NCBI RefSeq assembly: GCF_016863635.1
Contig: NZ_BOPG01000012.1
Span: 558,001-622,000 of the forward strand
DNA: 64,000 nt
Source of the DNA: Virgisporangium aurantiacum
Lineage (GTDB): Bacteria > Actinomycetota > Actinomycetes > Mycobacteriales > Micromonosporaceae
Reading direction: 5' to 3'
The number at the start of each line of letters is the position of its first letter. The first letter of the stretch is position 1. Both the position numbers and the translations under genes were made by a program. Below are positions 40,391 to 49,165 of this stretch, one piece after another. A model generated the notes under the pieces. It did not search any database. It had not been told where the DNA came from and worked only from the letters and a program-made list of their open reading frames with translations.

Positions 40391-41455
40391 ATGTCCGTAG
40401 GCGCGTTCGACGAGATCACCGAGGCGCAACTGCTGCCGCGGGTCGTCCGGCTGACACCGAACCTGTACGGCGCCGCGTTCACGTTGATGAAGCTGGTTCC
40501 GGCGCGGTACATCCTGCGGCGGGCGATGGCGTCCGGCGAACTCGGTCCGGCCACCACGATCGTGGAGACGACGTCGGGCACGTTCGGGCTCGCGCTCGCG
40601 ATGCAGGCGGCGTTGCTGCGCCGGCGGTTCACGCTCGTCACCGATCCGGTGATCGACGCGAACCTGCGGCGGCGGCTCACCGACCTCGGTGCCCGCGTGG
40701 TGGTGTGCGAGCGGCCGGCGGAGACCGGCGGCTACCAGGAGGCACGGCTGCGCCGCCTCGCCGCGATCCGGGCCGCCGACCCGGACACGTTCTGTCCGGA
40801 GCAGTACGCCAACCCCGACAACCCGGCCGCGTACGCGGTCGTCGCCGAGCACCTGCGGGCGACCGTCGGCGCGGTCGACTGCGTGGTCGGCCCGGTCGGC
40901 TCGGGCGGCTCGATGTGCGGCACCGTGCGGGCACTGCGCTCGCACGACCCGTCGGTGCGGGCGATCGGCGTCGACGCGCACCGCAGTGTCCTCTTCGGAC
41001 CGCCGGACGGGCACCGGGAACTGCGCGGCCTCGGCAACAGCCTGATGCCGGCGAACCTGGACCACACCGTGTTCGACGAGGTGCACTGGTGCACCGCCGC
41101 CGAGGCGTACGCGGCGACCCGCCGGCTGCACCGCTCCCACGCCCTCTTCCAGGGACCGACGAGCGGCGCGGCCTACCTCGCGGCGCGGTGGTGGGCCGAC
41201 CGCAACCCGCAGGCGCGGTGCGTCGTGCTGCTCCCCGACGAGGGGTACCGCTACCAGGCGACGGTGTACGACGACGACTGGCTCGTCCACAATGGACACA
41301 CCGGGACGGTGTCGGCGGACGGGCCGGCGGTCGTGGCCGCACCACCGGCGGACGGCGACCGGTGGACCCGGCTGGACTGGAACCGCCGCACCTACGCCGA
41401 GGTGGTCGGTTCGGCGCCACCGACCCGCGGTCCGGAACTGGAACCGGCCCGATGA
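40391..41455 (+). CDS. dabA: PLP-dependent beta-replacement enzyme, cysteine-synthase family (2,3-diaminobutyrate pathway)
   Basis: This 354-residue fold-type II PLP enzyme starts at ATG 40391. It has the substrate-loop motif ETTSGTFGLALA (S/T-S-G-N/T type) and the phosphate-binding loop GPVGSGGSM. The usual Gly-Ser-x-Lys segment is altered, and the PLP Lys is probably in TLMKLVPARYIL. With the lyase and threonine kinase of this operon it matches the proposed 2,3-diaminobutyrate route (dab genes of friulimicin-type clusters; similar genes in pacidamycin). In that route O-phosphothreonine reacts with an amine donor such as aspartate. The exact dab letter is from memory. It overlaps the next gene by ATGA. 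Confidence 0.75.
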   Translation: MSVGAFDEITEAQLLPRVVRLTPNLYGAAFTLMKLVPARYILRRAMASGELGPATTIVETTSGTFGLALAMQAALLRRRFTLVTDPVIDANLRRRLTDLGARVVVCERPAETGGYQEARLRRLAAIRAADPDTFCPEQYANPDNPAAYAVVAEHLRATVGAVDCVVGPVGSGGSMCGTVRALRSHDPSVRAIGVDAHRSVLFGPPDGHRELRGLGNSLMPANLDHTVFDEVHWCTAAEAYAATRRLHRSHALFQGPTSGAAYLAARWWADRNPQARCVVLLPDEGYRYQATVYDDDWLVHNGHTGTVSADGPAVVAAPPADGDRWTRLDWNRRTYAEVVGSAPPTRGPELEPAR

Positions 41456-42930
41456 GCGCTCCGGGCACCGCACCGGATACCGGCCGGCTCGTCGCGACCG
41501 TCAGCCGCCGGACGCAGCGGATCGTCTACGGCGAGCCGGCACCGGCCGAGATCGCCGACGAGCTGCGCTGGACGTCCACAGTGGACCTCGCGCACGTCCT
41601 AATGCTCCTGGACCGCAAGCTCGTCGAGCCGGCCGAGGCGACCCTGCTCCTCGACGGGATCACGCGGCTGCGCGCCGCCGACTTCCGGCCGGTGACCGGA
41701 CGCCCCGCGCCGCGCGGGCTGTACCTGGCCTACGAGCAGTACCTCATCGAGACGCTCGGCGCCGACGTCGGCGGCCGGCTGCACACCGGACGCTCGCGCA
41801 ACGACCTGAAGGCGACCACGACCGCGCTGCGATTGCGGGCCGAACTCGTCGGGCTCGCCGGCGAACTGGTGCGGCTGATGGCCGTGCTGCTGTCGCGCGC
41901 CCGCGCGCACCGCGACGTGGTGATGCCGGTGCACACCCACTTCCAGGCGGCGCTGCCGATGACCTACGGCTACTACCTGACGGGTGTCGCGCTCGCCGTC
42001 GGGCGCGACCTCACGGCGGTCACGGTGGCGGCCGACGAACTGCGGCGCTGCCCGCTCGGCGCGGGCGCGGTGGCCGGCACCGACCTGCCGATCGATCCCG
42101 CCCGCACCGCCGCGTTGCTCGGGTTCGCCGCGCCGCCCGCGCACGCGCTCGACGCGATCGCCAGCCGGGACACGCCGTTGCGCGCCCTCGCGGCCTCCGT
42201 CGTCGCCGGGCTGACGCTCAGCCGCCTCGCGACCGACCTGCAGCTGTGGAGCACCGTCGAGTTCGGCTACGTGACGTTCCCGGACCGGCTCGTCAGCGGC
42301 AGTTCGGCGATGCCGCAGAAGCGCAACGCGTTCCTGCTCGAACACGTCAAGGGCCGGGCAGCCGTCGCCACCGGCGCCTGGACCGCGGCGGCGAGCGCCA
42401 CCCGGTCGACGCCGTTCAGCAACGCGATCGAGGTCGGCACGGAGGCGGTGGGTTCGGTGTGGCCCGGCCTGCGGGCCGTCCTCGACGCCGTGCAACTGGC
42501 GCAGAGCCTCGTCAGCGGCGCCCGGCCGGTCCCCGACCGGATGCTGCGCGGCGCGCAGGAAGGATTCGTGACCGCCACCGCGCGCGCCAACCGCCTCGTG
42601 CTCGCCGGTGTTCCGTTCCGTACGGCGCACAGCCTCGTCGGCGCGGCCGTGCGCCGGGCCGTGGCGGTCGGCCGGACCCGGCTGACCGGTCCGGAACCGG
42701 ACGGCGGCCCGCCGCGTCCGGACCCGCCGCTCGCCGACCTCGTCGCCGCCCAGCGCGCCGGCGGCGGGCCGGGCGCGTTCGGTGACGCGTTCCGCGAGGC
42801 GCGCGCCGAGTACGGGCGTCACGACGCGTGGTGCCGCGCGACCCGGGACCGGCTGCGGCGGGCCGACGCCGAGCTCGCCGCCGAGGTCCGCGCCGCGACC
42901 GGACCCTCCACACAGGACGGTTCCCGGTGA
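41452..42930 (+). CDS. dabB: Argininosuccinate-lyase-family enzyme (fumarate elimination, 2,3-diaminobutyrate pathway)
   Basis: This 492-residue fumarase/aspartase-superfamily protein starts at ATG 41452. It has the GRSRND motif near residue 120, HTHFQAALPMT with the conserved His, and the signature loop GSSAMPQKRN. Argininosuccinate lyase makes arginine, but this gene is coupled to a cysteine-synthase homologue and a threonine-kinase homologue. It therefore more likely removes fumarate from an N-succinyl-type adduct, leaving a new amino group, as proposed for diaminobutyrate biosynthesis. The C-terminal region is long and Pro/Gly-rich. It overlaps the ATP-grasp gene by GTGA. Confidence 0.8.
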   Translation: MSAPGTAPDTGRLVATVSRRTQRIVYGEPAPAEIADELRWTSTVDLAHVLMLLDRKLVEPAEATLLLDGITRLRAADFRPVTGRPAPRGLYLAYEQYLIETLGADVGGRLHTGRSRNDLKATTTALRLRAELVGLAGELVRLMAVLLSRARAHRDVVMPVHTHFQAALPMTYGYYLTGVALAVGRDLTAVTVAADELRRCPLGAGAVAGTDLPIDPARTAALLGFAAPPAHALDAIASRDTPLRALAASVVAGLTLSRLATDLQLWSTVEFGYVTFPDRLVSGSSAMPQKRNAFLLEHVKGRAAVATGAWTAAASATRSTPFSNAIEVGTEAVGSVWPGLRAVLDAVQLAQSLVSGARPVPDRMLRGAQEGFVTATARANRLVLAGVPFRTAHSLVGAAVRRAVAVGRTRLTGPEPDGGPPRPDPPLADLVAAQRAGGGPGAFGDAFREARAEYGRHDAWCRATRDRLRRADAELAAEVRAATGPSTQDGSR

Positions 42931-44162
42931 CCGCACCCGTGCTGGCTCTCGTGGAGAGCAACACCACCGGATCCGGCCGCGAGTTCTGTGCCGCGGCACG
43001 GGCCCGGGGCATCCGCCCGCTGCTGCTGACCCGCGATCCCGGCCGTTACCCGTACGTCGCCGAGGACCACGTGGACGTTCTCGACGTCGACACGTCCGAT
43101 GACACCGCCGTGTTGACCGCGTGCCGTGGTATGGGCGCCGCCCTGGTGGGCGTCATCTCAAGCTCTGAGTATTTTCTGGTCGCGGCCGCAACCGCGGCCG
43201 CGACGCTCGGCCTCGGCGGCGCCGATCCGGCCGCGTTGCTGCGGTGTCGTCACAAGGACCGGCAACGACGCACGCTCGCGGCGGCCGGCCTGCCGGTGCC
43301 GGCGTTCCGCGCCGCGACGGAGGTCGACGAGGCCGTCGCCGTCGCCACCGACCTCGGGTATCCGGTGGTCGTCAAGCCCACGACCGGTTCCGGATCGGTG
43401 GGGGTGCGGCTGTGCCGCACGGCCGCGGAGGTCTCCTCGCACGCGGAAGCGTTGCTGGGCCGCACCTCCAACGAACGCGGCATCGCCGGGCCGCGACTGG
43501 TGCTGGTCGAGGAGTACGTGACCGGGCGGGAATTCTCGGTGGAGACGCTCGGCGCCACCCCGATCGCCGTGGTGGGTAAGCGACTCGGGCCGGAGCCGTA
43601 TTTCGTGGAGACGGGGCACGACGTTCCCGCACCGGTCGAGCGGCACCGGTCGGCCGAACTGGCAACGGTTGCGATGCGCGCGGTGGCCACGCTCGGCGTC
43701 GGGTGGGGCGCCGCGCATACCGAACTGAGGTGGACCGCGCGCGGTCCCGTCCTCATGGAAGTCAACCCGCGACTCGCCGGCGGGATGATCCCCGCGTTGG
43801 TGCGGCTGGCGACGGGCGTCGACCTCGTCGACGCCGTCGTCGCGCGGGCGACGGGTCACGTGACGACGACGGTGCCGCGCGCCCGTGGTGCCGCGTCGAT
43901 CCGCTTCGTCCGCGCCGGCCGGTCGGGGACGGTGATCGCGACGCACGGCACCGCTGCCGCCCGCGCCATGCCCGGCGTCGCGGCCGCCGTCGTGACGGTG
44001 CGACCGGCCGACACGGTGACGCTCAGCCAGTCCTTCACCGACCGGATCGGGTACGCCATCGCGTCCGGACCCGACCCGGCGACCTCGGCACAGCGGGCGA
44101 CCGCCGCCGCGGCGGCGCTGCACATCGACATCCGACCGATTCCGCTTGGGAGTGAGCCATGA
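42927..44162 (+). CDS. ATP-grasp ligase
   Basis: This 411-residue ATP-grasp protein starts at GTG 42927. The N-terminal Rossmann-like part carries SSSEYF. Next come the ATP-grasp core (YPVVVKPTTGSGSVGV, then VLVEEYVTGREFSVE) and the metal-binding loop LMEVNPRLAGGMI. A biotin-carboxylase-like C-terminal part follows (TDRIGYAIASG). Such enzymes activate a carboxylate with ATP and join it to an amine or thiol. Its place between the diaminobutyrate genes and the A-PCP-TE gene suggests it modifies the starter amino acid, for example by amide formation, or helps assemble the precursor. The exact substrate cannot be read. Confidence 0.82.
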   Translation: MTAPVLALVESNTTGSGREFCAAARARGIRPLLLTRDPGRYPYVAEDHVDVLDVDTSDDTAVLTACRGMGAALVGVISSSEYFLVAAATAAATLGLGGADPAALLRCRHKDRQRRTLAAAGLPVPAFRAATEVDEAVAVATDLGYPVVVKPTTGSGSVGVRLCRTAAEVSSHAEALLGRTSNERGIAGPRLVLVEEYVTGREFSVETLGATPIAVVGKRLGPEPYFVETGHDVPAPVERHRSAELATVAMRAVATLGVGWGAAHTELRWTARGPVLMEVNPRLAGGMIPALVRLATGVDLVDAVVARATGHVTTTVPRARGAASIRFVRAGRSGTVIATHGTAAARAMPGVAAAVVTVRPADTVTLSQSFTDRIGYAIASGPDPATSAQRATAAAAALHIDIRPIPLGSEP

Positions 44163-47100
44163 CAGATTCCGCCACGCCGGTTCCCCGGTGGACCGCGCAC
44201 GGCGCGGGCGGCACCGGCTTCGCACGCCTCGACAGCACTGTCGCCGCACCGGTCGTCGACCGCATCGTCGACGTGTACGGGCCGGACCTCCGCGGCCCGT
44301 TGCTCGCCGCCCACGCCGCGGTGGTGGCCGCGCTCGCGTCGACACCGCGCGTCGTCACCGGGGTCCGCGACCTCGACGGCACGGTCCGGACGCGCGCGCT
44401 CACCGTGAACGCCGGCGGCTGGCCGACGCTCGTCGTCGCGGCCTCGCGGCCGACCGCGACCGCCGGCGGTCCCCCGCCGGAGACCGTGCTGGACCTCGGA
44501 TCGCCGTGCGCCGAACCGGATCCGGCCACCGTGCTGCACGTCTCTCTCACACCGGCCGGCGACGGTCTCGCGTTGTGCCTGCGCTACCGGCGGGACGCCG
44601 TCGACGACTCCTGGGCGGCCCGGGTCGCGGGCTACCTCCACGCCGCCCTCGACGCGCTGACCGGCACCGGCTCGCCCCGCGACGCCGGGTCCCTCATCGG
44701 CGCGGACGAGCGGCACGCGTTGCTGCACATGGGCGGACCCGTCCGCGACCTGCCGGACCGGCGGTTCACCGAGATCTTCGAGGAGCTGACCGTCGAGCAT
44801 CCCGACGCGGTCGCCGCCATCCACAATGGACAGCGGTGGACCTACCGGACGCTGAACGCCCGCGCCAACCAGATCGCGCACGCGTTGCTGCGCCGCGGAA
44901 TCCGGGCCGAGGACCCGGTCGCCGTCGTGATGGACCGCACGCTCGACTGGCTCGCCGCCACGATCGGCGTCCTCAAGGCCGGTGGCGTGTACCTGCCGGT
45001 GCGACCCGACTTCCCGCCGGACCGCGTCGCCACGCAGCTGACGAGGAGCGGGTGCCGCTTCGCCGTCACCGAACCGCGGAGCGCGCCGACGCTGCGGGCC
45101 ACCGTGGAGCGCGCCTGCGCGACCGTCACGGTCGCCGAGGCCTACGCGTCGGATTCCGTCGGCGATCCGGCGGTGCCGGTGGGGCCGGACCAGCTCGCGT
45201 ACATCTACTTCACCTCGGGCTCGACCGGCGCGCCGAAGGGCGCGATGTGCGAGCACGCCGGCATGCTCAACCACCTCTACATGAAGGTGGAGGACATGCG
45301 GCTCGGCCCGGGCGACGTCGTGACGCAGACCGCCTCGCAGTGCTTCGACATCTCGCTGTGGCAGTTGCTGGCGCCGCTGCTCGTCGGCGGCGCCACCCGG
45401 ATCGTCGACACCGACACGCAGCTCGACGTCGGGAAGTTCCTCGACCTGCTGGCCGCCGGCGGCGTCCAGGTGATCCAGATCGTGCCCGCCTACCTCGACG
45501 TCCTGCTGTCCACAGTGGAGCGTGACCCGCGCGCGCTCGGCGACCTGCGCAGCGTCTCGGTGACCGGCGAGGCGTTGCGGTTCGAGCTGGTGCGGCGCTG
45601 GTTCGCTACCTACCCGGACATCCCGCTCGTCAACGCCTACGGCGCCACCGAGGTCAGCGACGACACCATGCACGCCATTCTCGACCGCGCGCCGGAGCGC
45701 GGTTTCGTCTCGGTCGGACGCACCTTGCGCAACGTCGACACCTACATCCTCGACGAGCACCTGCGCCTCGTGCCGACCGGCGCGCCCGGCGAGATCGTGT
45801 TCTCCGGCGTGTGCGTGGGGCGCGGCTACATCAACGACCCGGAGCGCACCGCCGCCGCGTTCGTCGAGGACCCGTTCCGGCCCGGCACCCGGCTCTACCG
45901 CACCGGCGACTTCGGCCGGTGGCTGCCCGAGGGCACCATCGAGTTCCTCGGCCGCCGCGACGAACAGGTGAAGGTGCGCGGGTACCGCATCGAGCTCGGC
46001 GAGATCGAGAGCCGGTTGCTGCGGATGCCGGGGGTCGGGCAGGTCGCCGTGGTCATCACGGGATCCGACGAGCAGAGCCGCAACCTCGTGGCGTTCTGCA
46101 CCGGACCGGACACGCCGCAGCCGGCCGACATGCGTGACTTCGTGGCCGCCGCGGTGCCCGAGTACATGGTCCCGTCGTACTTCCACCGCCTCGACGAGCT
46201 TCCGCTCACCGAGAACGGCAAGGTCGACAAGCGACGCCTGATGGCGCTCGCGGAGACGCTCGGACAGGGCGCGGCGGCGTTCGTGCCACCGGCCACCGGT
46301 GCCGAACGACGCCTCGCGACCGCGTGGGCCGAGGTGCTCAACGTGCCGGTCGGCCGGATCGGGCGCGACGACAGCTTCTTCCGGCTGGGCGGCACGTCGC
46401 TCGCCGCCGTGCGCCTGGTGGTCAAGCTGGACCGGCGGGTGTCGCTGCGGCAGCTGGTCAGCACACCGGTGCTGCGCGATCTCGCCGGGCTGGTGGAGTC
46501 GGCGGACGCACCGGACGGGTCGGCGTCGTCCCTGCTGCAGCCACTGTCCACACCGGACCTCGACCCGGTGGCGACCCTCGTCTGCTTCCCGTACGCGGGC
46601 GGGAACGCGGTGAACTTCCAGCAACTGGCGCGGGCGCTGGAGCCGTCCCGCATCGCCGTTTCCGGCGTGGAGCTTCCGGGCCACGACATCGCCGGCACCG
46701 ACGGCGACCTCGCCGACGTCGCCGCGATCGCCGAGCGCGTCGACCGCGAACTGGCCGGCGTGTCCGGGCCCGTGCTGCTGTGGGGTCACTGCGCCGGCGC
46801 CGCTTTCGCGCTGGCGGTCGCGCGCCGGATGGAGGACCGCGGCGCCGCGCCGGCCGGGCTGGTGCTCGGCGCGATGCTGCTCGACGAGCCCGCGGTGCTG
46901 GACGCCGAGAACGCCGCCGTGTCGGCGATGAGCAACGCCGAGATCACCGCGCAGTTGCACCGCGACAGCGCCTACATCGAGCTGGACCTGCTGCGGTCGG
47001 AACGCGCCGACGTCGTGGGCGCGGCGTACCGCCACGACGTGTGCACCACGAACGCCTATCTGCGGAACGCCGTCCCGGCACGCCTGGCGACGCCGGTCGA

Positions 47101-47293
47101 CGTGGTGGTCGCCGCCGACGATCCGTCGACGTCGGGGTACGCCGAGCGGTACGGGCGGTGGCGGCTGCTGGCCGACACGGTGCGGCTGCACGAGGTGGCG
47201 GAGGGCGGCCACTACTTCGTCCGGACGCGGGCCGCGGAGGCCGCCGCTGTCGCCGTCGCCGTCCTCGAAACCGTCACCGCGGCCGTCCGCTGA
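44159..47293 (+). CDS. NRPS A-PCP-TE protein with truncated N-terminal condensation-like region (starter activation)
   Basis: This 1044-residue protein has four parts. Residues 1-195 look like the remnant of a condensation domain without an HHxxxDG motif. The adenylation domain is about 200-690 (FTSGSTGAPKG near 355, NGKVDK at the end). The PCP has Ser747 in LGGTSL. The TE is about 790-1040 with GHCAG, Cys878 as nucleophile. By eye the ten binding-pocket residues read D-I-W-Q-S-T-A-D-D-K. The two Asp residues near the end suit a substrate with a second amine, such as 2,3-diaminobutyrate. This is the only free A domain for the starter PCP, and the Cys-type TE probably transfers rather than hydrolyses. 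ATG 44159 overlaps the upstream stop. Confidence 0.85.
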   Translation: MTDSATPVPRWTAHGAGGTGFARLDSTVAAPVVDRIVDVYGPDLRGPLLAAHAAVVAALASTPRVVTGVRDLDGTVRTRALTVNAGGWPTLVVAASRPTATAGGPPPETVLDLGSPCAEPDPATVLHVSLTPAGDGLALCLRYRRDAVDDSWAARVAGYLHAALDALTGTGSPRDAGSLIGADERHALLHMGGPVRDLPDRRFTEIFEELTVEHPDAVAAIHNGQRWTYRTLNARANQIAHALLRRGIRAEDPVAVVMDRTLDWLAATIGVLKAGGVYLPVRPDFPPDRVATQLTRSGCRFAVTEPRSAPTLRATVERACATVTVAEAYASDSVGDPAVPVGPDQLAYIYFTSGSTGAPKGAMCEHAGMLNHLYMKVEDMRLGPGDVVTQTASQCFDISLWQLLAPLLVGGATRIVDTDTQLDVGKFLDLLAAGGVQVIQIVPAYLDVLLSTVERDPRALGDLRSVSVTGEALRFELVRRWFATYPDIPLVNAYGATEVSDDTMHAILDRAPERGFVSVGRTLRNVDTYILDEHLRLVPTGAPGEIVFSGVCVGRGYINDPERTAAAFVEDPFRPGTRLYRTGDFGRWLPEGTIEFLGRRDEQVKVRGYRIELGEIESRLLRMPGVGQVAVVITGSDEQSRNLVAFCTGPDTPQPADMRDFVAAAVPEYMVPSYFHRLDELPLTENGKVDKRRLMALAETLGQGAAAFVPPATGAERRLATAWAEVLNVPVGRIGRDDSFFRLGGTSLAAVRLVVKLDRRVSLRQLVSTPVLRDLAGLVESADAPDGSASSLLQPLSTPDLDPVATLVCFPYAGGNAVNFQQLARALEPSRIAVSGVELPGHDIAGTDGDLADVAAIAERVDRELAGVSGPVLLWGHCAGAAFALAVARRMEDRGAAPAGLVLGAMLLDEPAVLDAENAAVSAMSNAEITAQLHRDSAYIELDLLRSERADVVGAAYRHDVCTTNAYLRNAVPARLATPVDVVVAADDPSTSGYAERYGRWRLLADTVRLHEVAEGGHYFVRTRAAEAAAVAVAVLETVTAAVR

Positions 47294-48210
47294 TGCTCAT
47301 CCGTGGCGGTTCCGACGTGCTGCTCGCCGCGCCGCGCTACCACGGTGCGGCCGGCGTCAGCACCGCGTTCGGCACGTTCGGCGAGCTGCTGCAGGGCGTG
47401 CTGCCGGAACCCGACGCGGACTTCCTCGTGACGCTTCCGGTCGCCCGCTGGACGACGGCGCAGTTCCGCGCCGACCCGTGGGCGACCGACGTCGACGTGC
47501 GCCCGGCACACAAGCACAAGGCCCGCCGCCTCGCGCGGATGCTGCTGACGGCGGCCGGCGCGCCGGGCGGCGGCGTGGTCACCATCGACTCCAGCCTGCC
47601 CGAGGGGAAGGGCATGGCCAGCTCGTCGGCCGACCTGGTGGCGACGGCCCGCGCCGTCGGCAACGCGCTGCGGCTGGACCTGGCCCCGGACGTCATCGAG
47701 GGCTTCCTCCGCGAGATCGAGCCGACGGACGGCGTGCTGTACCCGGCGATCGTCGCGTTCGACCACCGCGCGGTGCGGCTCCGGTCGTGGCTGGGATCGC
47801 TGCCCACGCTGACGATCGTCGGCGTCGACGAGGGCGGCACGATCGACACCGTCGAGTTCAACCGGATCGAGAAGCCGTTCTCGGCCGCCGACCGCCGCGA
47901 GTACGCGCGCCTGCTCGACCGGCTCACGGCCGCCGTCGCCGCCCGCGACGTGGCGACCGTCGGCGCGGTGGCCACCCGCAGTGCGGAGATGAACCAGATC
48001 CTGCGCCCGAAACGCCTCCTGGCGGCCGTCACCGGGATCTGCGGTGCGGTCGGCGGGCTGGGCGTGGCCGCGGCACACAGCGGCACGATGCTCGGTGTGC
48101 TGCTGGACACCCGTCACCGGCGTTACGTCGAACAGGTCGCCGAGACCGTCCACCGCTGCTCCGCGCTGCGCGCCGAGGTGTCGCTGCACCGCACGTTGAG
48201 CTTCGACTGA
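47293..48210 (+). CDS. dabC: PduX-like GHMP-family L-threonine kinase (2,3-diaminobutyrate pathway)
   Basis: This 305-residue GHMP kinase starts within the preceding stop (TGATG). It has GTFGELLQG at residues 26-34, the PduX-type N-terminal motif, and the ATP loop LPEGKGMASSSADL. PduX phosphorylates L-threonine. Here O-phosphothreonine would be the activated substrate for the cysteine-synthase-like enzyme at the start of the operon. A cobalamin role is unlikely because no other cobalamin gene is present. The gene ends 10 bases before the convergent oxygenase gene. Confidence 0.82.
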   Translation: MLIRGGSDVLLAAPRYHGAAGVSTAFGTFGELLQGVLPEPDADFLVTLPVARWTTAQFRADPWATDVDVRPAHKHKARRLARMLLTAAGAPGGGVVTIDSSLPEGKGMASSSADLVATARAVGNALRLDLAPDVIEGFLREIEPTDGVLYPAIVAFDHRAVRLRSWLGSLPTLTIVGVDEGGTIDTVEFNRIEKPFSAADRREYARLLDRLTAAVAARDVATVGAVATRSAEMNQILRPKRLLAAVTGICGAVGGLGVAAAHSGTMLGVLLDTRHRRYVEQVAETVHRCSALRAEVSLHRTLSFD

Positions 48211-48226
48211 GCCTGCGTTCTCAGGC
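48211..48226. terminator. Possible weak bidirectional terminator between convergent genes
   Basis: GCCTG-cgttct-CAGGC can form a 5-base-pair hairpin exactly at the junction of the convergent kinase and oxygenase genes. The stem is short and there is no T-run, so this is tentative. Confidence 0.3.
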
Positions 48227-49165
48227 GGCGGTGGGGACGGCGGGGACCGGGACCAGCGGCTCGGCGAACGCCACCACGACCTCGCGGTCGCCCGTGTAGG
48301 GGTCGCGGCTGTGGGCAGTGCGGAGGTTGTCCACGATGGACAGGTCGCCCGCCCGCAGTGGCTCCCGCACGGTGTGCGCCGCGTAGACGTCGTTGATCAA
48401 CGCCACCGTCGCCTCGTCGAGCGGGTCGCCATTGCCGTACGTGGTCGTGTACGGGAGGCCCTCCGGGCCGAACTCGGCGACGAGGTACTCGCGCACCGCC
48501 GGCTCCATCGTCCACTCGTTGAGGAACGCGATCTGGTTGAACCAGACCGGTTCCCCGGTCTCCGGGTGCGCCACCACGGCCGGGCGGCGGCGGCTCGTCC
48601 GCACGGTTCCGTCGGGGGTCAGGGTCAGCTCGATGTCCTCGGCCCGGCAGTGGTCGGCCAGAGCGTCCAGCTCCGTGACGCCGTAGGCGTCCTGCCACCC
48701 GACGCCGATGAAACCGTTGTGGTTGCGGATCAGCCGCCAGCCCTCGCGGGCGAACCGGTCGACCAGGGTGGGCGGCAGGTCGCGCAGCACGGCGGCGCCG
48801 TCGGCGAGCGCGATCGCGCCACCGCTCGCCGGCGCGACGAGGCAGCCGAACAGCATCAGGCCGGGCACCTCACGGCCGTACGAGCCCTCGTGGTGCATGC
48901 ACATCGGTTGGTCCGGCGGCCACGCGGCCGACGAGTGCGCGATCCCGGCACCGGGCCGCGGTTCGCGCGGCGCGAACGGCTCGCGCTCCCGCACGGTCGT
49001 ATCGGTGACGGCGTGGCAGGCGGCCGCGAACGACCCGTCGTCGACGATCGGCAGGCCGCGGACGACGACCGCGCCGGTGCGCGTCACCACCGACCGGACC
49101 GCCTCGCGGTGGGCGCGCAGCCAGTCCGGACCGGCGCCGTCGGGAACGGTGATCACAGCGGTCAT
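48221..49165 (-). CDS. TauD/SyrP-type Fe(II)/2-oxoglutarate dioxygenase
   Basis: This 314-residue TauD-family enzyme has iron ligands His-x-Glu in CMHHEGSY and a distal His in RTAHSRDPY, with a following Arg (GDREVVV) for 2-oxoglutarate. Unlike the SyrB2-like enzyme, it keeps the acidic ligand, so it is a hydroxylase or desaturase. SyrP-type relatives hydroxylate carrier-bound amino acids. ATG 49165 overlaps the LnmI-like stop, so it is made with that synthase and may act on its cysteine- or starter-derived residues, or on the released product. Confidence 0.82.
   Translation of the reverse strand: MTAVITVPDGAGPDWLRAHREAVRSVVTRTGAVVVRGLPIVDDGSFAAACHAVTDTTVREREPFAPREPRPGAGIAHSSAAWPPDQPMCMHHEGSYGREVPGLMLFGCLVAPASGGAIALADGAAVLRDLPPTLVDRFAREGWRLIRNHNGFIGVGWQDAYGVTELDALADHCRAEDIELTLTPDGTVRTSRRRPAVVAHPETGEPVWFNQIAFLNEWTMEPAVREYLVAEFGPEGLPYTTTYGNGDPLDEATVALINDVYAAHTVREPLRAGDLSIVDNLRTAHSRDPYTGDREVVVAFAEPLVPVPAVPTAA

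Noticed and set aside
41452..42930. Primary-metabolism arginine biosynthesis (argH)
   Set aside because: No other arginine gene is near. It is coupled to a cysteine-synthase homologue and a threonine kinase, and the sequence has a long atypical C-terminus.
43856..47212. A minus-strand open frame of 1118 codons opposite the A-PCP-TE gene
   Set aside because: The translation is Arg/His/Gly-rich and featureless. The plus strand carries A, PCP and TE motifs and coupled start codons.
47293..48210. Cobalamin (vitamin B12) threonine kinase
   Set aside because: No cobalamin or propanediol gene is in the window. The operon context is amino-acid starter supply.
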